Position numbers and translations under genes: made by a program. Shown here piece after piece: positions 42,823 through 56,164 of a DNA stretch of 64,000 nucleotides. Each line of letters starts with the position of its first letter. The stretch's first letter is position 1. The notes beneath the pieces were generated by a model, which saw only the letters and a program-made list of their open reading frames with translations, was not told the origin of the DNA and did not search any database. This DNA comes from Exophiala sp. HKRS030 (Eukaryota; Ascomycota; Eurotiomycetes; Chaetothyriales; Herpotrichiellaceae): assembly GCA_023897205.1 (NCBI GenBank), contig JAHWDD010000002.1, positions 3,286,001 through 3,350,000 on the forward strand, in the 5' to 3' direction.

Positions 42823-43629
42823 GTCTGAAATCGTCGCAGAAGAACTTGTAAACTGCTGATAGTAGAGAGATTCAGAGTACTCTGTGTCGATTTCGAGCCT
42901 GTCCAGGCCAGCGGCCAGAACGGAGGCCTTTTCTGCAGACAGATTGGTAAGACGTCCTGCTGTGCAGTGTCGACGCGAAGCAGTCGCTAGGCAGCGATAA
43001 CGTCGTAAGGAGAAGTGGCTACTTCGCAGAGGCCGCGGGGTCGCGGGGTTGAGAGGTGGGCAGGGCGTTGAGAACTCTTGTGTCAAGATCCGTGCATAAA
43101 GAGCGTATTCCAAGCCTGGACGTTTCTGTATGTGCGTCTTCTAGGTCGCGTTTACAGAATACCCAGGATTCGAGAAAGGCCGAGCAAAAGGAGAGGATGA
43201 TTGCGATTGACAGGTTGCTAGGGTTGCTCTACGAATATTCCAGGAGACCGAGGTCCTGCAAAGGTGTATCGTAAAGGCCTTCGAGCAATGCCGCTCGAGA
43301 GGTCGCAAGTATCTAGGAAAGAAGGTGGATTGGTAGAATACGAGTGCAGTGACAAGCGCACAGTCAAATGCACTTTTGGGCTGCGGAGCGAAACTGATGA
43401 TACGCAGTCAAAGTCACCAGGATCAGGCGCGCTCATGTCTTGGCATGTCACGTGATCGCAAGGCTTGCCTAGGATATATTGCACGCAAGGCTTTACCAAA
43501 GGCTCGATCATATCACGAGTAGTAGCATAGAACTTTGGATCTTTGTATTCCACCCTAAAGCACGTAATCCTTGAACATTGACGCATACATATTTTCATAC
43601 CTCATCGAATTCCATCGAGCCCTCCAAAT
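42823..43629. other. CKB1 leader/promoter and 3' flank of the Zn2Cys6 gene
   Basis: The first ~290 bp are open in the CKB1 frame but look like leader. The remaining ~500 bp are promoter; no separate gene seen. Confidence 0.5.
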
Positions 43630-46097
43630 CTAAAACAACTCGTTCATGATTCTCGTCAACTCAGGCTCGTTTCCAAAGACATTGAATCCTTCACCAATAT
43701 TCATTTCGCCATTACTGCCCACAAAATTGAACGAATCCGGTCCAGGTGTTGTCCCACCATACCCGCCTGCAAGTTCAAATAGACTCGACAATTCATTCGT
43801 GATTTGCAGGGCATCATCAGGACTAACGCCGAGTTCGTTGCCATTTTGGCCCGGATGGTGATTTCCAAACGCCGGGTAATCGACCTTGTGCCCAGCCAAC
43901 CCAGCCATGGCGACAGCAGCATCTGAATGCGCGTCTTGCTCAGTCTCACCCATTGGTGGGTTATTTCGTGCCAAAAGACCAATCTTGTCGCCCATCTCTT
44001 TCAAGCCGCGAACAGTCCTCCACAACCGTTTAGAGACATGAGACTTGGTGCTAAACCCCTTGACCATCTCGATCGCTGCATAGAACTCGCCCCGGGTTTG
44101 CGGGCAGAAGACCGCCGGAGCATGAGCGACAGACAGGAATAGCACTGCCAGGGCTTGAACCAGGAAATAATTGTACATGACCTGTTGTGTCTTGTAGATG
44201 TCAGATATCTGGTTGACTCCATTCAGTGTGTTGATCGTGTCTTTTGCAACATCGACTACGTTTTGGGCATAATGTCGGTTCTCCATGATGCTAGTTGCTG
44301 AATGCAGGATGGGTCGGTAGATGGATATGCGTGCTTGATTCTTCCGCAAATACATCAGCAATCGAAGCCGTCGTACACCGCGTCCGGGTATCCCGTTCTC
44401 CGCGACAAGATCTCGGCTGTTAAATTGCAACGATTCAGGTAACTGTTGATACCACTGCAGGATCTGGTAGTCCAAGAAGCCGATCTCATCCTTTTTGGTG
44501 TTCTGGCCTGCTTCATATGCCAAATTGTGGTACCAGACTTTGGTCGCAATCTGGTTGTACTTGGTGATGTGTTTGAGATAGAGGTGGCCCTCATCCTATA
44601 TAACAGTTTCAGTAGGTGACTTCAATCCACAGCTGGTCCACATACAGGTTCAGGCAGGTTCGGGTCGATGTCGGCATCTTGGAGAGCGAAAGGCATGCCA
44701 GTACCAAAGCTCCATCGTCGATCGAGAGCATATACCGTCCAAAAGATGCGAACGGTTTGCTGATAATCGGCTTCGTCCGAGAAGGACTTGAGGAGGGAGT
44801 CTTTCCTGTGCAGGCCCATCTCGATGCACATACGCGCGGCGATGCCGATAAAGCGCCACGCCTGTGCCTCTTCGTCTCTCTGGAAGTAATACGTAGCCTA
44901 GAGTCTGGTCAGTGTCCGTCACGTCACGGCCGCAGTATAAGATGGAGGCACCCACCGTCAGGACAACCAAGATGACCGACTTTATGTCAAGGGCGGTAAC
45001 CAGCTGCAAATCAACCGCGGGTTTCGCCGCTTCGAAAAAGCGTTGCCCGAACTCACTTCGCCCATGGCCCTCGACAGTGAGAGTAGTGGCAAGGATCATC
45101 TTCAGCACAATAGTCTCCTCATCGTCAATCGCATCGGCGCCCGGCAAATTTGGCTGTCCAAACCCAGTCCTCAGCGAAGCTTGTATGAACTTGTACAAGG
45201 AATTGGCGTGTTTCATGACCCTGTCGATGTCTACGACAGGGTACATGATCCCAATCTCTTCCTCGTATACGCGCAACAGACGGATCACCTCGGCATGGTC
45301 AATCAGCCACAAAGGATCTTTACTTGGGTGTGGTGTGGCGGGAATAGGCACTGGCGAAGCCGCCCGGCTACGGTCGCGCGAGAGCAGCCCGTCATCGTTT
45401 GCATTTTGTGTTATTCCCATCGTCTGTAGCGACGATCGCGCAACGTCCAGACCATATAATGTGCTCGTCGGGCCGTGAAACTGGGGCAACGGCTTCGAGG
45501 ACTGGCGCTTCGGCGAGATGAGTGGCGGAAGAGTGCGCGACATGGAAACGGACAGAGAGCGGCCAGAGGCATCCTGAGCGAATTGAGGATCAATAGGGCC
45601 AGGGTAATTCACCTCAGACCGGCTGCGTAACTCGTTCAGGCTCGTGTAGAGGTCGTTGACTTGATCTTGCAGGGCAGTGATGTGATCGCGCATCTGTTTG
45701 AACTCGCTATTTTTGAACAGTCAGCTAAGGCTCAAAGGACGATGTTGGCTACGGTATACGCACGCAGAGTCCTTCAAGGAATTCGTGCAGCAGTTTGGTG
45801 CGTACACGCACTCGAGAGAGAGGTTCCCACATCGCTGACAGGGCGTCTGGCCATTGCACTTGATTTTTCGCCTCTTGCATTCATTGCTATCAGACAGATC
45901 TAGTGAGCACTCTCAAACATTTAGTATGATGGTGTCTGCAAAGCTTCTTACCAGGCGATTGATATATATCGGTTCCTCTTGGATCGAGTATGAGTCTGCT
46001 TGTCGCTGGCCGCATCGCCGTCGGCCTTGCGCTTTTGACCGCGCTCGTCGCCGTTGAGGTGAGGGGAGTCATCGGAGGCAGTCACGCTCGACACCAT
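43630..46097 (-). CDS. Zn2Cys6 transcription factor with fungal_trans domain
   Basis: Five exons, 46097..45952, 45886..45764, 45706..44956, 44897..44646 and 44595..43630, encode 745 residues. Introns are 65, 57, 58 and 50 bp, all GT-AG. The first exon is acidic/basic (MVSSVTASDD...KRNRYISIA). The second holds the zinc cluster CNECKRRKIKCNGQTPCQRCGNLSLEC (Cys near 49-75), the only part able to bind DNA. A coiled-coil-like helix (EFKQMRDHITALQDQVNDLYTSLNEL) follows and probably dimerises. The fungal_trans region includes EEEIGIMYPVVDIDRVM, CIEMGLHRKD, FWTVYALDRRWSFGTGMPFALQDADID and a long C-terminal helical part. Because the zinc cluster lies on a 123-bp exon, single-frame searches would show only the C-terminal domain. 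The target pathway is unknown. Confidence 0.92.
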
Positions 46098-46829
46098 ATT
46101 TACAAGTATCCCAGCAGAGTTAGGCAGCCTGTGAGGACAGCCGTGGCGAGCGTGGAGTGATGTTTTGCGGGAGAGAATGGAATATTTCCGCCAAAGCGAT
46201 CGGGGTGGGAAGAATGAGAATCCAGACGTTGTGGGCAGCGGAACTGGAGAAAGAGGGGAAGCTTGGGAAGCCCGGGGATTTAATTCCAGTAGCAAATTAT
46301 GTATATGAGAGCCCAGATTGGCCCATGCTGAATTGGCTGCCATCGGAACAGAGGTACTTATCACTTACCACCTACTAACAACAACGAGTACCTAAAACAC
46401 CATGTACCTACTAGTAGGTTCCTGTTACTCAAGTCATGTAGGTAGGCAAATGCCGATACAAAGTGCCTACTAAGGTAACATAGATAGGTACGTCCTGCAC
46501 TCACTTCTAATTACCAGCTAGACAGTCAACGAGTCAATGTAGAACTCCAGTCCCCCTTGACACATCACCAATCCGACGCCTGATTACATGGGCTTCTGCT
46601 TTGCATACGAGGGGCATGCGCTCAACGATGTGTGCCATTGCGAATCAAACCATGCCACGACAATGTCAACCTATGGAATCCTTAAAGCACCTTGATCGGG
46701 CGCACAGGTGTGGACTAATCAGCCTTCACCACGTCTAGAGCTACCAACAAGGCACAATCGGGCGCAGGCCTGCAGTATGCAGCTGAGGGCGGGTGGGGGA
46801 GGATATGCCTGACCAGGACGGCATAAAAG
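46098..46829. other. Divergent spacer rich in TACC/GGTA words
   Basis: 732 bp between the Zn2Cys6 regulator and the 46.8-kb gene. It contains a cluster of CCTA/TAGG words around 46385-46500, including the perfect palindrome ACCTACTAGTAGGT at 46406-46419. Promoter of one or both genes by position. Confidence 0.5.
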
Positions 46830-47510
46830 GTGGACGAAGAAACCCCTCCCAGGATGATCCCACGGAAACTCTTGAACCGCACATTCACGATTCGTAGCAT
46901 TGTCAATCCGATCAGCAATTCAGCAATGTCGGTGATACGCAGACCACCAAATCCAGGTGATACCCTCCCAGGCCCTGCCCAACCAGACGCTCGATCTGTT
47001 CTTAAGCGGCTCAAATCCCATTCCGAGGGACTCATGAACCCCGACGAATCCGAAATACATTTCCCACGACCGTTGCCGACTTTCAAAGCAGGGAAACACC
47101 TCTGTCTGGAGCTCTTGTCTGGTATGGACTTGGTGACCAGCCGAAACTGTTACTCGAGGCCGAGCCTATTTGATCGGACTGCTTCGAAGATGTTCGACAA
47201 TTATGATAAGGACATCAATTCAAAGCGCAAGGATATCAGAAGGGCTCTGGAAACCTGCGAGACTGCAATAAGGAACGACGACGATGGTCGTATGTCTGAG
47301 GGCGTGTACAAGCAATTGATTGAACTTCAACAATGGGCCCTCTCATTGGCGTTGAGGTCGGAAGCAATTTACACGGCTTTGGCGAGAGCCAAAGACAGAA
47401 AACTGGAGCGTGATTTGCGCGAGCAAGCCTTGACCGACGCAAAGATCGAGAATGTCAAGGTCATTCTAGAGGCAATCTCGAGCTTCGTACCTGACCTCCA
47501 CGCCATGTGA
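46830..47510 (+). CDS. Unrecognised helical protein (226 aa)
   Basis: An open frame of 226 residues. The N-terminal ~75 residues are basic and Pro-rich (RPPNPGDTLPGPAQP). From ~100 on it appears helical and charged (NYDKDINSKRKDIRRALETCETAIRNDDDGRMSEGVYKQLIELQQWALSLALRSEAIYTALARAKDRKLERDLREQA). No zinc, membrane or nucleotide-binding motif is visible and I assign no family. A later Met at 46926 (MSVIRRPPN) could be the start. The even codon composition and length favour a real gene, but it borders the gene-poor region and could be lineage-specific or partial. Confidence 0.55.
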   Translation: MDEETPPRMIPRKLLNRTFTIRSIVNPISNSAMSVIRRPPNPGDTLPGPAQPDARSVLKRLKSHSEGLMNPDESEIHFPRPLPTFKAGKHLCLELLSGMDLVTSRNCYSRPSLFDRTASKMFDNYDKDINSKRKDIRRALETCETAIRNDDDGRMSEGVYKQLIELQQWALSLALRSEAIYTALARAKDRKLERDLREQALTDAKIENVKVILEAISSFVPDLHAM

Positions 47511-47978
47511 GGAAATGTGTGGGCATGTTTGGACGCAAGGGCTCTGTTGAGGTTGTCACAATTGCAAAAGGGGACGAGTTTGGCAGGATATTGATGAAAG
47601 GTTTTCGACGCCTGGATTGTGTTTTAGGACGGTTTCCTCTCTAGGTCAACAATACCTCAGATACTAGAGACATATTTCCAAGTCTCAACGTGCAAGAAAA
47701 CGAACCAAGGGTACTTAATGACAGTAGGATTCTTTACGAGGTAATGATGGCCTCCTGTGTACTCCTCACTCAGTACTCTCTCTGGAGCGGTAGGCAAGGT
47801 ACAAATTGTTGTACCCTCATCGCAATATCCGCCGTTAACCGGCTCTTACCACCCCAACCCTTGAACGCTGGCCCCAAGTGTGCAACGGTAAGGTTGTACT
47901 TCTTTTGATTGTACTCTATACACTCCCCATATCAAATTGATCTAATAGATTAAACGCAGACATGTCCGGGCAATTTTG

Positions 47979-48046
47979 AACGGGTACTTCGAATGGATTA
48001 CAGGACATCTAACGGGTATTTCGAACGGTACATTCAAACGGGTTTT
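47979..48046 (+). repeat. Imperfect tandem repeat with AACGGGTAYTTCGAAYGG units
   Basis: Copy 1 (47979-47996) and copy 2 (48011-48028) differ at two of 18 positions and are spaced 32 bp apart. A third, weaker copy (AACGGGT followed by T-rich sequence) starts near 48037. Confidence 0.6.
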
Positions 48047-48378
48047 TTCGGGATTTTGTTGATTTGAGGTTGTACTACACAGTTACCACAACAAGTACGT
48101 ATCTACGGTCTACGGGTACCTACGGGTACAGGTAGTCCTGTACACCTTACCCGTACTGGTGTACCTTTTCGATAACTCCTCGTACTCGTTTTCGTTACGA
48201 GTCACCAGCCCCCCCCTTTTCTCGCTTCCTCTCTCCCTCTCCTTTCATGGTCAGCGTTCTCCAGAAATGTTCTCTCAGAGATGATACCAAGGACTCCGTA
48301 CATGTCCTCAACAAGAAGAAGAAGAAGTGTGGTATGTTCCACACGCACCTATGTAACTAGGTATTTACGACGATCAGT

Positions 48379-48394
48379 ACCTACCTAGGTAGGT
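48379..48394. repeat. 16-bp perfect palindrome
   Basis: ACCTACCTAGGTAGGT equals its own reverse complement. It lies in a stretch with many TACC/GGTA words and near a CCTAGG core that recurs at 48605-48612. Confidence 0.75.
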
Positions 48395-51300
48395 GGATGT
48401 TATCGTCCTGGCCACTCCATATCTCTCTCTCTCACACCTCTCTCATTTCTCGGGAAGAATAAGAAAAAGACACTGCCACGTGGTGTACGAGGTCCTTGCC
48501 GTCTTTTGGTACCACCACCTCCACCACCTCCTCCTCCTCCTGGAGGGCCTTAGGCCCCGGCAATGAAATGGACGGGGGCCTTGGTGAGCCTGAATTTGCT
48601 CGGTACCTAGGTAAAGTACTCCAATGAAACACGAGAGTACTCGTTCGTTTCTCTCTTCGAAGTGATACTCTGTACGTACGAGTACAGAGTCGCATTCTTG
48701 ATTTCATACCGGCAAGGTAACCTGTTTTGTCTCCACTCCCAACCCGTATTCTCAGAGAGGGGGGCCGACAATGCCTATGCACATACACTCTTTTAATACT
48801 CCATACTCTGTACCCCTACAGGAAAAGGAGTGGGTTATCCTTTTATGGCACGGCTAGTCTTGGTCCCAACACTGAGGGTCGATCGACGTCCTGATTTCCT
48901 GTGTGTGTGCGTGCGTGCAAGGTACCGTAAGTCATTGGACTGACTACTGCATAGCCATGACCTCAGACCATGATCACCTACCCCAACGCTCTCTCCTCTT
49001 CTCGATAGAGACGGTGGTGTGGCACCGCGCCACCAGCATTTGTGCCCCGTCGTTGCCGTCGGCCTCCTCCTCCTCCTATCACTTCCGAAATCAGACATCA
49101 AAGAGCTTTTCCGCGTTCAAGCGAACAAAGTACTCATTACCGAGTATTGCGAGAAGAATCTTGTCTTTTTCTGATGGAGATCCATACCTACTCACTGATC
49201 GGCAGTACAGACATAACCCATGTCTGTCATATTGCCGGCCATGGCATTCTCGGTCCTCGTACGGATACCAGGGACAGCTCATCATAGGCAATAAGGGTGG
49301 AATGCCTCCTCTTGCTTGCCGCTTAGAGTAACAGGGTCAGGCACCCGGTTGGGCACGCGAGAGGTGCTCCAAAGTTCCACAATGGTCGCCGATCAGTGCA
49401 GGTACCATTCCGCCGAAGCTGCTGCTCCCCAACTACTCCGTAAACCAAGGTAACCACAGTATGCATCAGCCAGAAATCTCGCAAGCCAAATGATGTGCGG
49501 TCGGCCTGGCCAGGCAGGCAGTGTTTTCGACCTTGTTTCGGCCTTGATCTTGTCCTAAGAAAACTTACATCCAATAATTTGATGCTCCGTGTTCATTTCA
49601 GAAATCACACAAAACACTTGGCCCCTTTTTGGAGCACGCCATACACACTATGCCGCCTACGAGTAGTTCGTTTCCGAGTCGGCATAATGGTGGTGGTGAT
49701 GGTGGTCTTGTCGTGGCGGTGGCAATTCGCAGGCCAGGCACATCGCCGATGGCCAAGGTAAAAAGCTCCTGAACCATCACAGAAACTCATCCTGCGTGGT
49801 GCAGATTTCCCATTGGAATCCTTCGGTGCGTTACCTCTTGTCCCAGAGCCCAGGATCCAGGGACTAAACATCCAAATTAGGAGGTTCACCTGTGCCGGTG
49901 AAGCACCTCTTTGACACGTGTAGTATAGCCTAATAGTCGAGGTGACCAACGCCATGGGGAACTGGACGAATCGGCAAATCGAGAACTGTCGGCATGTATG
50001 TTTCCAAACGTTTGAGCAGAGTGTACGGAGAGTACAACCATCAACACACACAAAGTTACCTAGGGTGTTTATTGCCCGCTTCCTCATTCATCAGGGTGTT
50101 GCGTTTCTCCGTCTCGGATTCGTGTTTGTGGATCCTTAGTGCTCATCTCCTGTTGAATTTCCGCCTTGGATACGAGGTGTATCAGTGAAAGGAACGACAA
50201 CTCATCACTGAAGTTGATTTCGAGTCTGTGCATGGCTTTCCACATGCACCTCCAGGGGGCTCAGGTCGGTACCGCTCGACTTCCTGCACCAAGTATCAAG
50301 TCCAGGGAGGTGTTCTGGACTTTTGCAGATCCCTCAAGGAGCTCCATACGACGTGTTCGAATCAACCGGGCTATTGCCTGTCGAAGGATCATTTCGCATA
50401 TGACAGGGAAATTTGTGGACCGGCACCTTTCCCTTAGGGTCAAAGCCCCCCAGCCCTATTAAATGGGTTGCTGCAGCCCAGTTCCCATTTCGCAACTATA
50501 CGTATCAGTCAGCATCTGCAGGTAGGGATGTTTTCCTCGTGGGTGGTGGGTTGCTCCAGTAGCTTTTGGGGACGGGGGCCAAAGACCTACTCTTACAGGA
50601 GTAAGTTCTTCGTCCCTTTCTTGTGGGTGGATGATTATGTCAGACAGATAACAAAAACGATCAGGTCGCTCAATGGTCAGCGTATCGTGAAAACTTTACG
50701 TCCGTGTGCTCGTGGCAAAGGAGAAAGGGCGTGCTTCCCGCGATGCCTTGATTGGCTTGTTGAGGTTGACTTCCCAATCATAACGGGGAAACCACCACTC
50801 CAACAGAGGAAGGCTTGAAGCTGCTCATCAGCCCAAAAGAGTCAGTGGACTCGGTGGGATCTCTCAAGACGAGGTGGGAGGGTCTTTGGCTAAACACCTT
50901 CGGATTCGAATTGAAGCCAAAACAGCAAGAGCTCGTGTCTGGTAAAAGAGGCGGCACGCACGCCCGTTGGAAGTGGAAAAGAACGAGGTGAAGATGTTCC
51001 TCATGTGGCTGGGTCTTGCTCATCTGCTCGAGCGTTGGAACATGAGCCTGAGATTCACTTCACATCTTCTTACTCCCCCACCCAGTGATCGTGATGTCTC
51101 GAGTTAGTAACTTGCAAGGCCACCTGCGAGGACGATTTCTGATTGTCTCCCTGTGAACGCTCATTTTGAATCATCCACAATGAATCATCGAAAGTTCAAT
51201 TTTCTTTCCTCCGAGGCCTTGTTACATTGTCATAGTCTGGAAGTGCGGCAGTCGCAAAAGTCCTCAATCTCACCCTCCCGCAGATACGCCGTGGAAAGCA

Positions 51301-54300
51301 TCGTTGTTTCACTCACCTTCGCAGGAACAGGAAGGTAACCTACCATGATGTGTTTGAATTTCTAGGATTCCAAAGTGACAACGAGGTTTAGCCAGTATCT
51401 GGGGTTCTTTCGCTCCACTAATGGAGCAGCGGATTTGGAAACCTCCCAGGTACCAGACGGGGGAGGGGGGCTGGCCACGTTTGAAACAACGCTGCATGAA
51501 AGCTCTCTACCCAGCACCCACGACCGGGAAACATGAACGACGGTTGGAGGATAAGCGCACAATGACAAAGTCGTACTGGATACTCGTAGGGCTTGAAAGT
51601 AATGAGCAAGCTGCATATCACAACGGCGGAGGGCAAGCCAGAGCCCACTCAATACGCCGGGAGTAACACTTTCACCAGGAAAAGACACGGCGTGGTTGGT
51701 CGGAGTATGACTGACAAGGATCAGGGACATCTGTAATTCGGCACATAAAACCGGAGATCTGGGTGATGGAGAGGGTCTGTCTACATGGTACTTGTAGTCT
51801 CTTCGCGCCAGCCCGCAGGGGGTCATGGCGCAGCGTTGGTCTGCGCTAAAGAACGAACAAATAGAATTCCCACAGCCTGCTCCCCAATGAGGCATAGATC
51901 GGAACTAACGGCATTAGGAAGGTAGTGAGTGGATGAGATTGGTGTGTCGCCGTCTTAAGGACCAACTGTTTACCTCAACACGACCGCACCAGAGAAGTGT
52001 ATGAGAGTGGGACGGAGAGACAGAGAGAGAGGACAATGATGTTTGATCCCGAAGTTCAACTTCTGGGACGTGTGGATAGCCCGGGTTTCTTTTCCCAAGT
52101 AGCCTGCAAGAGAAAAGAAGGAGCACAAGAGAACGATGTCTACCCTATCTTTTTTACCCTCTCCACCAAGTTTAAACTACTGTCTGTTGTAGCACTTTCT
52201 AGGGCGGCCAATCCGGCTGCATGGAAGTCCACCAAGTTGTCACCCATGACCAACTTGACTATGCAGTCCCTTTCAGAGGAAATGAGTGACTGGTCGCCGC
52301 ATCCGTTTGTCGTACGGGCGTAGCGTAATTGACTCGAGATACAGATGCTGCATGCCTAAGTACTAAAGAGTATTTTTGGTGACATTTCTTTGTCAGCTGG
52401 TTTGGTTTTTGGTGCAAATACATACTGGATGATCCTTGCGTTGGCGCCAGCGCACCCAAGGAACTCCCCGTGGATTAGCCTCCTCCTCCTCCGCTGAATG
52501 GCCGATTAAGGCCTAGCAGGCTCGCTGTCAAAATGCCCGAAACATCTTGGTGTGTGGTTTTTAGTGCGACATGGGTCATCTGCGTTTATTGATCCTCAAA
52601 GGTCCTTTTGTTGCGTTGGCCTGTCATTAGGGCTGAACGGAATTCTCATCTGACAATTGGCGGAAAAGAGCCTGGCAAGACAGAGGGAGGGCTGGGAGGG
52701 ACCACTTTGGCTCGAAGGAGAAAATGACCACCTTGCAAGCGAAATGGGGGCCACCTTTTGACCCTTGCAAGCGTCCTCCTCCCTAATTAATTACGCTATT
52801 GCGTTTCGATGGGATGTTAGAAGCACGCTTTTTGGCACCAATAATTCAAGGGAACTTTGGTGTCCTGTTTGATACTCGTACACAGGCCAACATTTTCGTT
52901 ACCGCTCTGTGCAACATACGGTGGGCAGCGTTTACGCGGAACAACACGACCTGGTTCCGGACCATGTCTGGGTTTCCATTCTTGAAGGCGATCGCCAGTC
53001 TCGCAGATTATCTTGCGAGCCATCGCCTGCGCGTTTTTTAAGGCGCCTTGAGTGTTGATGCTACTGCCCCTAACGTCGACTTCGATGTCCTTGCGTGTGT
53101 ACGGATGATACGATACATCTTGCTACTTTACACACAGCACTGTTGAATATTCTGGACTAGCTAGCCCTATGGTGCTTTGGACCCAGGAGTGATGGTTCTC
53201 CCGTACAGCGCTTCCTGAAACTCCACACTTTCTGACCACCTCCCTCGTGATTATTGCGACATGAGGTGTTGTTCACGAAGCTGTCGACGATTCCATGAAG
53301 CCAGATGCGTTATCTCGAGTAAAATATTGTCCTTTTGAACAGGGCATACGGCGGGTCCATTCTGAGGCCCCCACGATGATTCCATCTTACTGGAAACCAA
53401 TGATTGAGGGTGAGTGAACCATGTTGCTCCTTCTTCCGGTATTCCACCGCACGAAACAGAACGCGACAAGTCTACTGGAGTGCCCTTCGAACTGTAATCT
53501 GCTGCTTGCCGAAGTTTGGTGAAGCTGGCCAGGAGATCAAGCTACTGGGAGAATATTTCAAATCACAACTGGGCCAAAATTAGCCGGTTGTTATTGTGGC
53601 TCAGGGGTCGGGAGGAGCAACCCGGAGGCTGCTCTTCGAAACAGTGATGGCCTTCTGGAATAGCTGCCACGCCAGCCCTATGGGCCACAGACGCAGCCAC
53701 AAGCCGCTCGACTTGGCACGGAAGGAGCCCGTTTGTTGGACATGGATGAGCTGACGGCGACGGTGGGTCCTTGGGCCGGGTGCTCGTTCTCCCTCTCGTA
53801 CCATGGGCATTGGAATCTCAGCTACGAGAAACGAGTGACATTACGATCGAATGGTTGACCGAAGTAATCGACAGCAATGTGACCTGACTGTGCAGACTGA
53901 CAGATATCCGCACAGATCTCCAGGTTGCACAGGGATTGACTCTCGGGGAGTGAGCGAGAGATGAGCATTACAGTAGACTCGTATAGGAGAGTTCTGGCGG
54001 ATCCTTACCGTTTTAGGATATTCACGACCTGCAGGCGAAGTGTGTCGCTGTCCTCATGAGGTAGAGGGGGTGAGGGTCGATCAGGGGGCCTAAGAATACC
54101 CGGAATGTTGTGTGAGGCCCTCTTACTCGCGGACATGCGCACGGGGATCCGTATGGCGTATACACACACTGGCGTGGCGTGGTGATCTCCCTCTTGGAGT
54201 ACTGTGCGTGTCGGATGGGCGCTTCTTTACGATGAGTTAGGTTGAAAGCCCTCCATTCAGCCATACTTCGGGATAATCTTCCCTCCTAGAGTCAACGGTG

Positions 54301-56164
54301 GAATTCGGGGATTGACTTCGGGACCAACAGCACCAAGGTCAATGGAGGTAGTCTGAGTTTCTAAGCAGATGGCACGAGATTGTAAATCAGAACTGTAATC
54401 AGCAATTGAGGTGCCTGGAACGGACGGTCATAAGGCGATTCCGGGGGCCAGAGGCCGCGGATTTTAGCGGACTTGATCCGTTAACTGGAGGAGCACATTT
54501 TGCGGCATATTGTCAATGGGCGGAGACAGAAATGTCACCAACTAATTCTACCTGTAGCTTCACGCCTTCCCGACCTGTACAGAGGTATGGACTCTACAGT
54601 GTCCGTGTCGTCGATACCTTACCGACTGCGCTGCCGAGTAAATGAATGATTCCGGTCCTTTTGCCAGTTTATGATATCACGTTGGGGGCCACGCATTGAC
54701 TCGATGCGGACAAAGTCTTGATTATGGCATAGCAGGGTCGGAGTGTTTAGGTAGCCTGGAGTTAGGCTGTCCGTCTTCTTGGGTCTTCTACCTTTTGGTG
54801 AGGGCTGCGCGATCGCCAAGCTCGTTCTTTAGCGCCTATTGTGGACGTTTCATGTACCAAACAAGCAGGAGCTGGACAAGTACGGATTGGGGTACACTAT
54901 TTGGGAGATAGCGAGGCTGGCTGGGTAGACTGAAGGAGAAGTAGTAACGAGAGACTGGCCCAAGAGAGGGCGGGAACTGACCGAATGAGTGAGGGAGACT
55001 GGACGACTTTCAGGCGGACGGGCACGTTCGAGGATGACTAGAGAGAGTCACGACTCAACGAACGAACGATGATGGGATGATCGATGATATCGGTTAACTC
55101 AGGGCCACTGCGAGCACTGCATGTCAAGCCAGATAATTATTGATTGCAATGTAATGATCACGCAAAGCAAAGAGGGGGAGCGAGAAGGAGGAGAATGGAG
55201 CTCTTGGTGGGCACGTTGAGAGTACCAACCTTTTGAGAAGTAGGGTATGCGTACGAGTCTCCATTCCCGTACTCGTACTCCGTACAATACGAGAGTGACA
55301 GACAGACATGCCCAACAACACGAACAGTCCACGTAGCACAGTTACTCCATACACACACAAACACACACACAGCGAGAGGCGGACGGACACTTGCGGCAAA
55401 GGTCGAGTCGCTGTTTGGGGCAGCTATCAGACCGCCCTTCTCTTTCAAGCGGCGAGCCACTATCGCCAACCGGGTTAGGCATGCGGCAGGGGCGCAGCGC
55501 CCTACAACGTTGCAATGCACTCCGTTCTTCGTGAATTCGAGCCCAAAACGCATGTCTGCACCACTATTTCCGTCCTGACCCGGTTCCTCGTTCGCAGCAC
55601 CCTTGTCATCCTTCGACCTGGAGACCCGCTGTGACCGTGTCCCAGGGCCGCCGCCTCGCTCCCCTGCTCGCTCCTGGGGCGGTCAACATGCTCCCCTGCA
55701 CAGTGCGAGTCTCCACTCACTATCCCTGCTCTCCCGCCGCCGCCTCGCAGGGCAGGCAGGGCAGGGCAGATGATGGAGGGTCTGAGTTTGGACATGTGGT
55801 CCTTCGCTCGTGGTTCATCCACGACCACCCCGGTTGAACTTTTGCGGCCGGCTTCCTGAATGCCTCCGAGCCACGACAGTTCTGCCTATAACCCATTGGG
55901 ACAAGCGGTATTTGTGTTTCCAGGCAGTTACCAAGGACCTATATATCAAGGGACCTCACGTTCGGCCTCCCATTGATCTGTCCATCTGTGATTCGACTAC
56001 ATCTTGCGAACAACCATATTGTTATTAAGGCCCTTCGATACCCTCATCCCTCTTCCATTCGAACCTTCTTCTTGTACTTCTCCAGATCAACCCACGACCT
56101 GGTCATTTTCTTGTCGTTACTTCATTTGGCCCATTCAATTCCCCTCCACTACAAAGTCGTCACC

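Larger units (their letters stand above)
47511..56164. other. 8.6 kb gene-poor region upstream of the bZIP gene
   Basis: Only short, unrelated frames occur on both strands. None shows a domain, a coherent splice model or a codon-like pattern. Embedded are a small tandem array (47979-48046), a 16-bp palindrome (48379-48394), GTAC/TACC-rich stretches (48090-48700) and CA-type microsatellite tracts (about 55341-55370). The last ~350 bp before 56165 are CT-rich and look like a 5' leader. I find no transposase, reverse transcriptase or terminal repeats. Confidence 0.55.
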
